The notes: generated from the sequence alone by a model not told the origin. Numbered from the stretch's first letter, positions 1-5,547 are shown. The stretch is 5,728 bases of DNA from CAYVUM01 sp964619055 (GCA_964619055.1 CAZUDB010000087.1:1-5728); one strand, 5' to 3'. Made by a program: numbers and translations.

Positions 1-10
1 GTCTATTCTG

Positions 11-22
11 GCTCGATCGAGC
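11..22. repeat. 12-bp perfect palindrome just beyond the CheZ-like gene stop
   Basis: GCTCGATCGAGC is a perfect palindrome lying 8 bases past the stop codon of the minus-strand gene. As RNA it could form only a short four-pair hairpin with a GATC loop. No T-run follows it on the minus strand, so a terminator role is weak. It may be chance in GC-rich DNA. Confidence 0.3.
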
Positions 23-30
23 GCCGTTCC

Positions 31-822
31 TCAACCGTCACTTGAACAGCAGCCGCGCGCGGCCAGGCGATCAACGATCACCTCAACCTCGGCGATCCGT
101 TGCATGGCCTGATGCAAACGCTGAAACACGACATCCTGGGCGTTGCAGGCCTCAACGATGCGAATGATCTCCGCATCGATGATGGACGCGCGCACGCTCG
201 CCAAGGACAACACGGTCGTGTCGCCGGATGCGGATCGCACGCTCGTGTCCGACGTACCAGCGCCAAGGCAGGGCGTGGCAACGGCGCGGTCAATGCGCTC
301 AACCGCGCTCAGGATCGTGTCGGTGGTCGCCTCCGCCGCTCGGATCGGACCTGTGAAGCAGTTTGGGTTCAACGGCTCCGCCCGGATTGGGATCTCGGCC
401 AGCTCCCGATGCCGTTCCAACGCCATGAGGTCCTGACGTATTGCGCGCAATAAGTGTGCCAGCGCACTGATCTCGTCCGACCACGTCGAGGTCGATCTCG
501 TCGATTGTGAGGCGCCGGTTTTGCCGGCCAAGGTCGACTGCTCGCCCGCCCTAGATGGCTGACGCTCAACCCTTAACGGGTTGAGGCAGGATACACGCAA
601 CGGACGACAATCGTCCGACGAGGACGGATCAGCATCGATCGGCCGCCGAGCCCGCACCAGATCGGCAATTGCTGCCAGCGCGTCCAGAATCTCGTCGTCC
701 TTGGTTCGGGGGGTGTCCGCGGGTCGCCGCGCCTTTACAACCGCCGCGGGCTCGCTGGGAGAGCCGGATGCGGTCTCCGCCGGACTAACGGCGTACCGCC
801 CCTGAACACTGTGATCCGGCAT
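31..822 (-). CDS. CheZ-like (putative protein phosphatase CheZ family) protein, diverged
   Basis: The 263-residue product looks like a distant member of the CheZ family, whose founding member dephosphorylates CheY-P in chemotaxis. Seen directly: an Ala/Glu-rich helix (about 160-180, 'IRAAEATTDTILSAVERIDRA') and a C-terminal helix with 'EACNAQDVVFQRL' (224-236). From knowledge of the family, alphaproteobacterial CheZ-like proteins carry 'EACSFQDITGQRI' here. D230 and Q234 match the spacing of the catalytic Asp143/Gln147 of E. coli CheZ, but the usual Gly before the Gln is Phe. Residues 60-115 are Ser/Thr/Arg-rich and probably disordered. There is no signal peptide or membrane segment, so it is likely cytoplasmic. 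The frame stays open from a GTG at 864, but the ATG at 822 is preferred: the best promoter would start RNA near 871, leaving almost no leader for the GTG. The gene is divergent from gyrA. No che or flagellar neighbour is visible, so the substrate is unknown. The family call rests on motif recognition only. Confidence 0.6.
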   Translation of the reverse strand: MPDHSVQGRYAVSPAETASGSPSEPAAVVKARRPADTPRTKDDEILDALAAIADLVRARRPIDADPSSSDDCRPLRVSCLNPLRVERQPSRAGEQSTLAGKTGASQSTRSTSTWSDEISALAHLLRAIRQDLMALERHRELAEIPIRAEPLNPNCFTGPIRAAEATTDTILSAVERIDRAVATPCLGAGTSDTSVRSASGDTTVLSLASVRASIIDAEIIRIVEACNAQDVVFQRLHQAMQRIAEVEVIVDRLAARGCCSSDG

Positions 823-829
823 AGATACG

Positions 830-855
830 AGCGGGTTGTGACCCGCTACCCTTCC
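830..855 (-). promoter_or_regulatory. Shine-Dalgarno plus bridging hairpin before the CheZ-like ATG
   Basis: On the minus strand, GGAAGGG (855-849) is followed by a perfect 7-bp hairpin, AGCGGGT-caca-ACCCGCT (847-830), and then by seven bases before the ATG at 822. Read linearly, the Shine-Dalgarno is about 26 bases from the ATG, which is too far. If the hairpin folds, the effective spacing is 8 bases, which is ideal. This supports the ATG start and suggests structure-dependent initiation. If the GTG at 864 is the true start, all of this is simply coding sequence. Confidence 0.35.
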
Positions 856-877
856 AGTTACCACCCCTATGGACTCG

Positions 878-905
878 ACAATATCACGTCAAAATTGAGT
901 GGCAA
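878..905 (-). promoter_or_regulatory. Candidate sigma-70-type promoter for the CheZ-like gene
   Basis: On the minus strand, TTGCCA (905-900) and TATTGT (883-878) are separated by 16 bases. They match the -35 consensus at 5 of 6 and the -10 consensus at 4 of 6 positions. The predicted transcription start is near 871. That would give a leader of about 49 bases to the ATG at 822, but only about 7 to the GTG at 864. Confidence 0.4.
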
Positions 906-960
906 AGCTCAGAATGGTGATCGCAGTGGTAGAATCCCAAGCGTGAGGCTCCCGTGTTGC

Positions 961-974
961 CGACCGCGCGGTCG
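961..974. repeat. 14-bp perfect palindrome in the divergent spacer
   Basis: CGACCGCGCGGTCG is perfectly self-complementary and lies about 57 bases upstream of the candidate minus-strand -35 box. It also lies about 180 bases upstream of the gyrA start. Its position between divergent genes would suit a dimeric regulator, but no known operator is recognised and GC-rich DNA makes such palindromes by chance. Confidence 0.3.
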
Positions 975-1077
975 CGTTTGGTATCCGCCGTCGATCACCG
1001 CCCCGGCGCAGAACGCGGAACGTCGGCGCGCGGATCCAATCCGTTCAAGCCGATGGCCGCCAATATTGCTGCACCTG

Positions 1078-1106
1078 TTGAGGCGGGGCCGCCGTCATGG
1101 TAGCGT
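1078..1106 (+). promoter_or_regulatory. Weak candidate promoter for gyrA
   Basis: TTGAGG (1078-1083) and TAGCGT (1101-1106) are 17 bases apart. The -35 element is fair and the -10 element poor, matching at 3 of 6 positions. It is the best-spaced pair seen close to gyrA, but other promoters further upstream in the 865-1154 spacer cannot be excluded. Confidence 0.22.
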
Positions 1107-1122
1107 CATATTTGCGAAAGAG

Positions 1123-1134
1123 TTGAGCCCTCAA
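1123..1134. repeat. Short inverted repeat in the gyrA leader
   Basis: TTGAG-CC-CTCAA is a perfect 5-bp inverted repeat centred about 26 bases upstream of the gyrA GTG. It would be in the 5' leader if the candidate promoter is real. It could be a small operator or a chance match. Confidence 0.22.
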
Positions 1135-1154
1135 ACAATTGGATCGCCCAGCCG

Positions 1155-4070
1155 GTGAACACCGCGGCTCCGCCGGGGTCTATCCCCTCCGTCACCATCG
1201 AAGATGAGATGCAGCGCTCGTACCTCGATTACGCCATGAGCGTGATCGTCAGTCGGGCCTTGCCGGACGTGCGCGATGGTTTGAAGCCGGTGCATCGGCG
1301 CATCATCCACGCCATGAACGAAGGGGGCTACACCCACGATCGCCCGTTCCGCAAAGCGGCGCGCATCGTGGGTGACGTCATGGGCAAGTATCACCCCCAT
1401 GGCGACTCGGCCATTTACGACGCCCTAGTCCGCATGGCCCAGGATTTCGCCATGCGGCTACCGCTAATCGAGGGCCAGGGCAATTTCGGCTCCATGGATG
1501 GCGACCGCGCCGCGGCGATGCGATACACGGAAGCGCGGCTGGCCAGGGCGGCCCATGCCCTGATCGACGACATCGATAAGGATACCGTCGACTTCCAGCC
1601 GAACTATGACGACTCCGCCCTCGAGCCATCGGTCCTGCCCGCGCGCTTTCCCAATCTCCTAGTCAACGGCGCAGGCGGCATTGCCGTGGGCATGGCCACC
1701 AACATTCCGCCCCATAATCTGGGTGAGGTGGTGGATGCGTGCTGCGCACTGATCGATGATCCCGCGCTCAGCGTTGCGGACCTGATGGAACAGTACCTCC
1801 CCGGACCGGACTTTCCGACCGGCGCGGACATTCTCGGACGGCACGGCATCCTGTCCGCCTATACGACAGGCCGGGGAACGCTGGTGATACGCGGACGGGC
1901 GCGGATCGAGGACATCCGCAAAGATCGGCCCGCCATCGTCATCGATGAAATCCCCTACCAGGTTAACAAGGCTCGCATGATTGAGGTGATTGCCGAGGCG
2001 GTGCGTGACCGCCGCATCGAAGGCATCGCCGACATTCGCGACGAGTCAGACCGGGACGGCATCCGGGTTGTCGTAGAGCTGAAACGGGACGCCGATGCGG
2101 ACGTGGTCCTGAATCAGCTTTACCGCTTCTCCCCTCTGCAGACCACCTTCGGTGTCAATATGCTGGCCCTCGACGGTGGCCGGCCACGAACCATGACGCT
2201 CAAGCAGGTCTTGGTCGCCTTCCTGACCTTTCGGGAAACGGTCATCCGGCGGCGAACGCTGTTCGAGCTGACCCGGGCCCGCGAACGCGCCCACATCCTC
2301 GCGGGCCTCGTCGTTGCAGTCGCCAACATCGACGACATCATAGCCGTGATCCGCGCGGCCAAGGATCCGGCGGAAGCGCGGACCGAACTGACGGTTCGGT
2401 TGTGGCCGGTGCAGGACGTGGCTCCCCTGCTTGCACTCGTTGAGGATAGCCCCGACGTTACGACGTCGGCTGGGTCTGCCGGAGCCGATGCGGCCGGCGA
2501 CAGCCCGCCGCGCGGACAGGTGGATGGGCACTATCGGCTGACGGGAGCGCAGGCCAGAGCAATCCTGGACCTCCGGCTGCATCGCCTCACCGGGCTGGAG
2601 CGTGAGAAGATCGCTGACGACCTGCGAGAGCTGGGGGCTCGCATCGCGGAATGCCTCGGTATCCTAGGAAACCGTGACACACTGTTGGAAGTGGTAAGGC
2701 GTGAACTGCTCGACGTCCGCGAGCGGTTCGCCACACCGCGCCGGACCCGATTGGAAGAGGGCGCCTTCGAGACCGCTGATGAGGACCTGATCCAGCGTGA
2801 GGACATGGTCGTCACGGTTACCAACACGGGTTACATCAAGCGAGTTCCCTTAAGCACCTATCGCGCGCAGCGGCGTGGCGGCAAGGGCCGGGCCGGGATG
2901 GCGACCCGCGACGAGGACTTCGTCAACCAAGTGTTCGTGGTCAATACCCACACGCCCGTGCTGTTTTTCTCCTCCGCTGGGATGGTCTACAAACTGAAGG
3001 TCTGGCGGCTGCCCGTGGGGACCCCTCAAGCCCGCGGCAAGGCGATGATCAATCTGTTGCCGCTGGCCGACGGCGAAACCATCACAACACTGATGCCCCT
3101 GCCCGAGGACGAGTCAACCTGGGATCAGCTGTTCGTCGTGTTCGCCACCGCGTCCGGAAAGGTGAGACGTAACGCGCTCAGCGATTTCACCACGGTACTT
3201 GCCAACGGCAAAATCGCCATGAAGCTGGATGCGGGCGACCGTTTGGTCCGAGTCCGCCCTTTCAGCAGCGATGATACCATTCTCTTGTTTTCTCGGCGCG
3301 GGCAGTGCATCCGCTTTCCTGTTCAGGATGTGCGTCTGTTCAGCGGCCGCACGTCCACCGGCGTACGCGGCATCAAACTGAGCAACGGCGATGCCGTCAT
3401 CAGTATGTGTGGGCTCCTGCGTGTGGAAGTCGATGTGGCGACGCGGGACGAATACTTGCAGGCCGTCAACGCACGCCGCCGGTTGGTGGGCAGCGAGTAT
3501 TCGGGCAGCGACGGAGACAGCGGGCGAATGCGGGACGAGACCTCGGCAGCGCGCCTGGATGAGCCGGCGTTTGCCGCGCTCGCGGACGGAGAGGAATTTC
3601 TGCTCACGGTCGCCGACGACGGCTTCGGCAAACGGACATCGGCCTTTGAGTATCGGATTTCAGGCCGGGACGGATCGGGCATCCTCTCGATGGATCTGGA
3701 TCGGCCCGATGACAACCCCGGTGTGGTGGCCGCCTTTCCGGTGCTGCCGTCGGACCAGATCGTAATGGTCACCGACCGTGGGCAGCTGATCCGCTGCCCT
3801 GTGGCAGATATTCGCATCGCCGGGCGGCAGACCCGTGGGGTTCGGCTATTCAACACCGCCCCTGGAGAACGGGTGGTCTCGGTCAGCCGCATCCGCGATG
3901 TGGAAGACGGCAACGGTGATGGAAGCGAGAACGTAGATGGCGTTCACGGCAATGACGAAGTAAATGAAGCCGGGATGCGGCCAGAAGACGACGAGGCAAG
4001 CGCTGACTTGGCCAACGCCAGGCGTGACGCGCCTGCGAAAAGCCGCCATGATGACGACGCGTCTGAGTAA
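1155..4070 (+). CDS. gyrA: DNA gyrase subunit A
   Basis: This is the breakage-reunion subunit of DNA gyrase, which acts in the cytoplasm with GyrB (A2B2) to introduce negative supercoils using ATP. Seen in the 971 residues: the N-terminal 'SYLDYAMSVIVSRALPDVRDGLKPVHRR', given here in pieces as SYLDYAMS (22-29) and LKPVHRR (43-49); the HPHGDS motif (80-85); and 'AAMRYTEARL' with catalytic Tyr124. S85 and D89 match E. coli S83 and D87, so the QRDR is of the quinolone-sensitive type. The canonical GyrA box QRRGGKG is at 572-578, followed by a beta-pinwheel wrapping domain; this separates it from ParC. It is longer than E. coli GyrA (875). The extra length includes a Gly/Ala/Ser-rich insertion (about 435-455), a loop in the wrapping domain (about 774-812) like that of other alphaproteobacteria, and an acidic tail (918-971; 17 Asp/Glu). 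The GTG start is the only usual start codon between the upstream in-frame TAG (1101) and the conserved N-terminus. The Shine-Dalgarno is weak (GGA at 1141). coaD follows in the same direction. Confidence 0.98.
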   Translation: MNTAAPPGSIPSVTIEDEMQRSYLDYAMSVIVSRALPDVRDGLKPVHRRIIHAMNEGGYTHDRPFRKAARIVGDVMGKYHPHGDSAIYDALVRMAQDFAMRLPLIEGQGNFGSMDGDRAAAMRYTEARLARAAHALIDDIDKDTVDFQPNYDDSALEPSVLPARFPNLLVNGAGGIAVGMATNIPPHNLGEVVDACCALIDDPALSVADLMEQYLPGPDFPTGADILGRHGILSAYTTGRGTLVIRGRARIEDIRKDRPAIVIDEIPYQVNKARMIEVIAEAVRDRRIEGIADIRDESDRDGIRVVVELKRDADADVVLNQLYRFSPLQTTFGVNMLALDGGRPRTMTLKQVLVAFLTFRETVIRRRTLFELTRARERAHILAGLVVAVANIDDIIAVIRAAKDPAEARTELTVRLWPVQDVAPLLALVEDSPDVTTSAGSAGADAAGDSPPRGQVDGHYRLTGAQARAILDLRLHRLTGLEREKIADDLRELGARIAECLGILGNRDTLLEVVRRELLDVRERFATPRRTRLEEGAFETADEDLIQREDMVVTVTNTGYIKRVPLSTYRAQRRGGKGRAGMATRDEDFVNQVFVVNTHTPVLFFSSAGMVYKLKVWRLPVGTPQARGKAMINLLPLADGETITTLMPLPEDESTWDQLFVVFATASGKVRRNALSDFTTVLANGKIAMKLDAGDRLVRVRPFSSDDTILLFSRRGQCIRFPVQDVRLFSGRTSTGVRGIKLSNGDAVISMCGLLRVEVDVATRDEYLQAVNARRRLVGSEYSGSDGDSGRMRDETSAARLDEPAFAALADGEEFLLTVADDGFGKRTSAFEYRISGRDGSGILSMDLDRPDDNPGVVAAFPVLPSDQIVMVTDRGQLIRCPVADIRIAGRQTRGVRLFNTAPGERVVSVSRIRDVEDGNGDGSENVDGVHGNDEVNEAGMRPEDDEASADLANARRDAPAKSRHDDDASE

Positions 4071-4109
4071 CCCAGACGCTTTGGCAACACCGCCGGGGGG
4101 TCACACGCG

Positions 4110-4128
4110 GCCGCTGGCGTCCAGCGGC
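4110..4128 (+). promoter_or_regulatory. Perfect stem-loop in the gyrA-coaD gap
   Basis: GCCGCTGG-CGT-CCAGCGGC forms a perfect 8-bp GC-rich stem with a 3-base loop. It starts 39 bases after the gyrA stop and ends 31 bases before the coaD ATG. No T-run follows, so it is not a standard intrinsic terminator. It could protect the upstream mRNA 3' end or mark a processing point within a gyrA-coaD transcript. Confidence 0.45.
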
Positions 4129-4144
4129 TCGGAGAGGCCGGCGC

Positions 4145-4156
4145 GAGGGAAAGGGG
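4145..4156 (+). promoter_or_regulatory. Ribosome binding site of coaD
   Basis: The purine run GAGGGAAAGGGG ends three bases before the ATG at 4160. The GAGG core (4145-4148) sits 11 bases from the start codon, a workable Shine-Dalgarno distance, and supports this ATG over any later one. Confidence 0.6.
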
Positions 4157-4159
4157 ACC

Positions 4160-4693
4160 ATGTCCAGGCCAAGAACGGGTGTTTATCCTGGAACCTTTGA
4201 TCCGGTTACCAACGGACACATGGACATCATCGGTCGGGCCTCGTTTGTCGTGGATCGGCTGGTGGTTGGGGTTGCCGCCAACCCCGGCAAACAGCCGTTG
4301 TTCGATCTCCAGGAGCGAGTCGAAATGCTCCGTGACGAAATTGCCAATATGCAGCAGAACAACGGCTGCGTGATTCAGGTGCTGCCGTTTTCCAATCTGC
4401 TGATGCACTTCGTCGAAGAAATCGAGGCCAATATCATCCTGCGTGGTCTGCGCGCCGTATCGGACTTTGAGTACGAATTCCAAATGGGATCTATGAATGC
4501 GCGGTTGAACGACTCGGTCGAGACAGTCTTTTTGATGGCATCCGAGAATCACCAGTTCATTGCGTCGCGCTTCGTTAAGGAGGTGGCGCGACTTGGCGGT
4601 GATGTCCGCTCATTCGTGCCACCCCGCATCGCCGATCGCATTGCTAGGAAGCTCACCCCCTCCTCGGCGGTGCGTGTCGTGGCCGGGGACTAG
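4160..4693 (+). CDS. coaD: Phosphopantetheine adenylyltransferase
   Basis: CoaD catalyses the fourth step of coenzyme A synthesis: ATP plus 4'-phosphopantetheine gives dephospho-CoA plus pyrophosphate. It is cytoplasmic and usually a hexamer. Seen in the 177 residues: the nucleotidyltransferase start 'YPGTFDPVTNGHMDI' with the TxGH signature (T17, G19, H20); K44 in 'NPGKQPLF'; 'RGLRAVSDFEYEFQM' with R95 and R98, matching E. coli R88 and R91; and 'FIASRFVKEVARLGGDV' near the C-terminus. The last matches the family's ISSxxVKEVA motif, with Ala in place of the first Ser. The length is slightly over the usual 160-170, from a short C-terminal extension. It lies 89 bases after gyrA on the same strand. 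No separate promoter is evident, so co-transcription with gyrA is likely, and this gene order is seen in other alphaproteobacteria. No terminator with a T-run follows it. Confidence 0.96.
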   Translation: MSRPRTGVYPGTFDPVTNGHMDIIGRASFVVDRLVVGVAANPGKQPLFDLQERVEMLRDEIANMQQNNGCVIQVLPFSNLLMHFVEEIEANIILRGLRAVSDFEYEFQMGSMNARLNDSVETVFLMASENHQFIASRFVKEVARLGGDVRSFVPPRIADRIARKLTPSSAVRVVAGD

Positions 4694-4741
4694 GTGATGG
4701 GAAGGTCCGCTGATGTGCAAATCTGTGAGTTGGCTGCATGC

Positions 4742-4795
4742 TGGCCGGTCGCGGCTTTAATAGTGATCTTAATGAGCCGCAATTGACCCCGGCCG
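4742..4795 (+). promoter_or_regulatory. Large imperfect stem-loop between coaD and tRNA-Lys
   Basis: GGCC, GGTC, GCGGCT and TTAA (4743-4760) pair in order with TTAA, AGCCGC, GACC and GGCC (4769-4794). Small bulges interrupt the 3' arm (tg, aatt, cc) and the loop has 8 bases, giving 18 Watson-Crick pairs. It begins about 50 bases after the coaD stop. There is no T-run, so it may be a 3'-end stability or Rho-related structure rather than an intrinsic terminator. Its 3' arm contains the -35 box proposed for the tRNA. Confidence 0.5.
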
Positions 4796-4812
4796 CCCCG
4801 ACCCCCTATCTT
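4783..4812 (+). promoter_or_regulatory. Candidate promoter of tRNA-Lys
   Basis: TTGACC (4783-4788; 5 of 6 consensus bases) and TATCTT (4807-4812; 4 of 6) are separated by 18 bases. Transcription would start near 4819, leaving a leader of about 47 bases before the mature tRNA, to be removed by RNase P. This is the best sigma-70-like promoter seen in the window. Confidence 0.5.
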
Positions 4813-4865
4813 CTCGCTCCGGGAGTCGTAGACATCGTCATGCCGGATTGCCGCCAAGGTCTGGC

Positions 4866-4941
4866 GAGCGCGTAGCTCAGGTGGTAGAGCAGCTGACTTT
4901 TAATCAGCGGGTCGTAGGTTCGAGTCCTACCGCGCTCACCA
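4866..4941 (+). tRNA. tRNA-Lys (anticodon UUU)
   Basis: A complete 76-base cloverleaf can be drawn. The acceptor stem is GAGCGCG (4866-4872) with CGCGCTC (4931-4937). The D arm is GCTC/GAGC. The anticodon stem is GCTGA (4892-4896) with TCAGC (4904-4908), and its 7-base loop CTTTTAA puts anticodon TTT at 4899-4901. The variable loop has 5 bases. The T arm is GTAGG/CCTAC with loop TTCGAGT. Discriminator A (4938) is followed by an encoded CCA (4939-4941). All stems pair perfectly, so the gene looks functional. It reads AAA and AAG lysine codons. Confidence 0.98.
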
Positions 4942-4988
4942 ATAAAAACAATAGGTTAGGGGGATTGCCTCAGCAAAAAGAGGGCATT

Positions 4989-5008
4989 GGGGCAACTAGA
5001 GGGGCAAC
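4989..5008 (+). repeat. Direct repeat of GGGGCAAC near the tRNA 3' end
   Basis: GGGGCAAC occurs at 4989-4996 and 5001-5008, a 12-base period, about 50 bases beyond the tRNA. Short direct repeats close to a tRNA 3' end are sometimes arm-type binding sites of tyrosine integrases or remnants of an attachment region. No integrase gene or second copy of the tRNA 3' end is visible in this window. Confidence 0.35.
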
Positions 5009-5013
5009 AAGAT

Positions 5014-5030
5014 GTGGCATTGAGTGCCAC
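5014..5030. terminator. Stem-loop between tRNA-Lys and the minus-strand ORF, possible weak terminator
   Basis: GTGGCA-TTGAG-TGCCAC is a perfect 6-bp stem with a 5-base loop, extendable by wobble pairs. On the plus strand only a TTT follows within four bases, and on the minus strand no T-run follows. It separates the convergent tRNA and minus-strand ORF and could end either transcript weakly. Confidence 0.3.
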
Positions 5031-5046
5031 GTTTAAAAATCGTTCC

Positions 5047-5319
5047 TCACCGCTCCCGATCGTACGCGTCCATGATCTCAATGAGCCGCTCCGCCGCCGC
5101 CCTGTAAGCCTGCCTGACCGCCTGTTCGGCTTCGGGCGGCCTGTGGTAATTGTATTCGCCGTGCTGAGCGGCCACTCGCGCGTCAAGAGCGCGGGCCTCG
5201 GCGTAAACGATGTCCTTGTGCTCCTCCAGGTAGATCTCGCGCGCCTTGCGAACCTCCCGTCCCGCCACTGCTGCTAGCTGTAGCGGCTCGCAATCATCCG
5301 AGGCCGTGCTCGATTTCAT
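5047..5319 (-). CDS. Hypothetical protein, 90 residues
   Basis: No family is recognised. The product is rich in Ala, Glu and Arg and reads as mostly helical and soluble. Residues 20-53 are strongly charged ('REVRKAREIYLEEHKDIVYA' begins this stretch), then comes 'HGEYNYHRPPEAEQ' with a likely turn, then a final helix, 'AYRAAAERLIEIMDAYDRER'. There is no signal peptide or membrane segment. The codon third positions are GC-rich, as expected for coding DNA here, but the antisense frame is open for much of the same span, so this is weak evidence. No clear Shine-Dalgarno precedes the ATG at 5319; a -10-like GATAAT (5342-5337) is present without a good -35. It is convergent with the tRNA and divergent from the right-hand gene. 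It could be a real small accessory gene, a remnant of a longer one, or a chance ORF. Confidence 0.45.
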   Translation of the reverse strand: MKSSTASDDCEPLQLAAVAGREVRKAREIYLEEHKDIVYAEARALDARVAAQHGEYNYHRPPEAEQAVRQAYRAAAERLIEIMDAYDRER

Positions 5320-5361
5320 CGTCGTTTTCGGCTCGGATTATCTGATCCTATCGGATGTTAC

Positions 5362-5442
5362 GGGCTCAAGATCGGTGAGACTGGGCGCGGTTTATCTGCG
5401 ACGGGCTCAGATTGCTGCGATTGGGCTCAACTCGGTGAGACC
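5362..5442. repeat. Degenerate tandem repeat, about four 20-bp units
   Basis: Units begin with GGGC at 5362, 5383, 5403 and 5423, giving steps of 21, 20 and 20 bases. The first and last units are nearly identical: GGGCTCAA then TCGGTGAGAC, with GA or C between. The two middle units are more diverged but share CTGCGA near their ends, so the order is A-B-B-A. The step equals about two helical turns, which would place bound proteins on one face of the DNA. The units might be regulator sites or multiple transposase sites at a decayed insertion-sequence end. Confidence 0.5.
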
Positions 5443-5443
5443 C

Positions 5444-5479
5444 GGATCACCAAAAAAACGACCGTTATTCTGGTGATCC
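5444..5479. repeat. Perfect 9-bp inverted repeat around an A-tract
   Basis: GGATCACCA (5444-5452) and TGGTGATCC (5471-5479) are exact inverted copies separated by 18 bases that begin with AAAAAA. The repeat follows the tandem units after one base. It could be a two-site operator, a stem-loop in RNA, or a pair of mobile-element ends. Confidence 0.5.
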
Positions 5480-5547
5480 ACGGAGGTGGTGACAGATCGG
5501 CGATCCGACGCCCCGCGTGGCAGCGAAACCGGTTCAAGGATACCTTG

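Noticed and set aside
811..1158. Plus-strand 115-codon ORF whose TGA overlaps the gyrA GTG as GTGA
   Set aside because: The overlap looks like translational coupling, but the product is Arg/Ser/Pro-rich with no protein-like pattern, overlaps the CheZ-like gene start and crosses the divergent spacer. It is treated as chance.
2046..2582. Minus-strand 178-codon ORF inside gyrA
   Set aside because: It is a shadow of the gyrA frame in GC-rich DNA and has no recognisable domain.
4713..4760. 15-codon ORF after coaD with GGGAAGG upstream
   Set aside because: It is too short to judge, and it ends in the large stem-loop. Nothing supports translation beyond one purine run.
4757..4772. Possible CtrA site (TTAA pair)
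   Set aside because: The spacing between the TTAA halves is 8 bases, not the 7 of the CtrA consensus, and the halves are better explained as part of the stem-loop.
4848..5036. Plus-strand ORF across the tRNA ('RVAQVVEQLTFNQRVVGSS')
   Set aside because: This is the well-known false translation of a tRNA-Lys gene, not a protein.
4987..5277. Plus-strand 96-codon ORF antisense to the 90-residue ORF
   Set aside because: It shares codon boundaries with the minus ORF, so it is open by mirror effect. Its composition is less protein-like and it has no Shine-Dalgarno.
5338..5398. Possible BioR boxes (TTATCTG at 5338 and 5392) near a BioC-like gene
   Set aside because: Both match only the first half of the BioR palindrome, so biotin control is not supported.
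5246..5476. Plus-strand 76-codon ORF through the tandem repeats
   Set aside because: Half of it is antisense to the minus ORF and the rest is encoded by repeat units. No family or ribosome binding site is seen.
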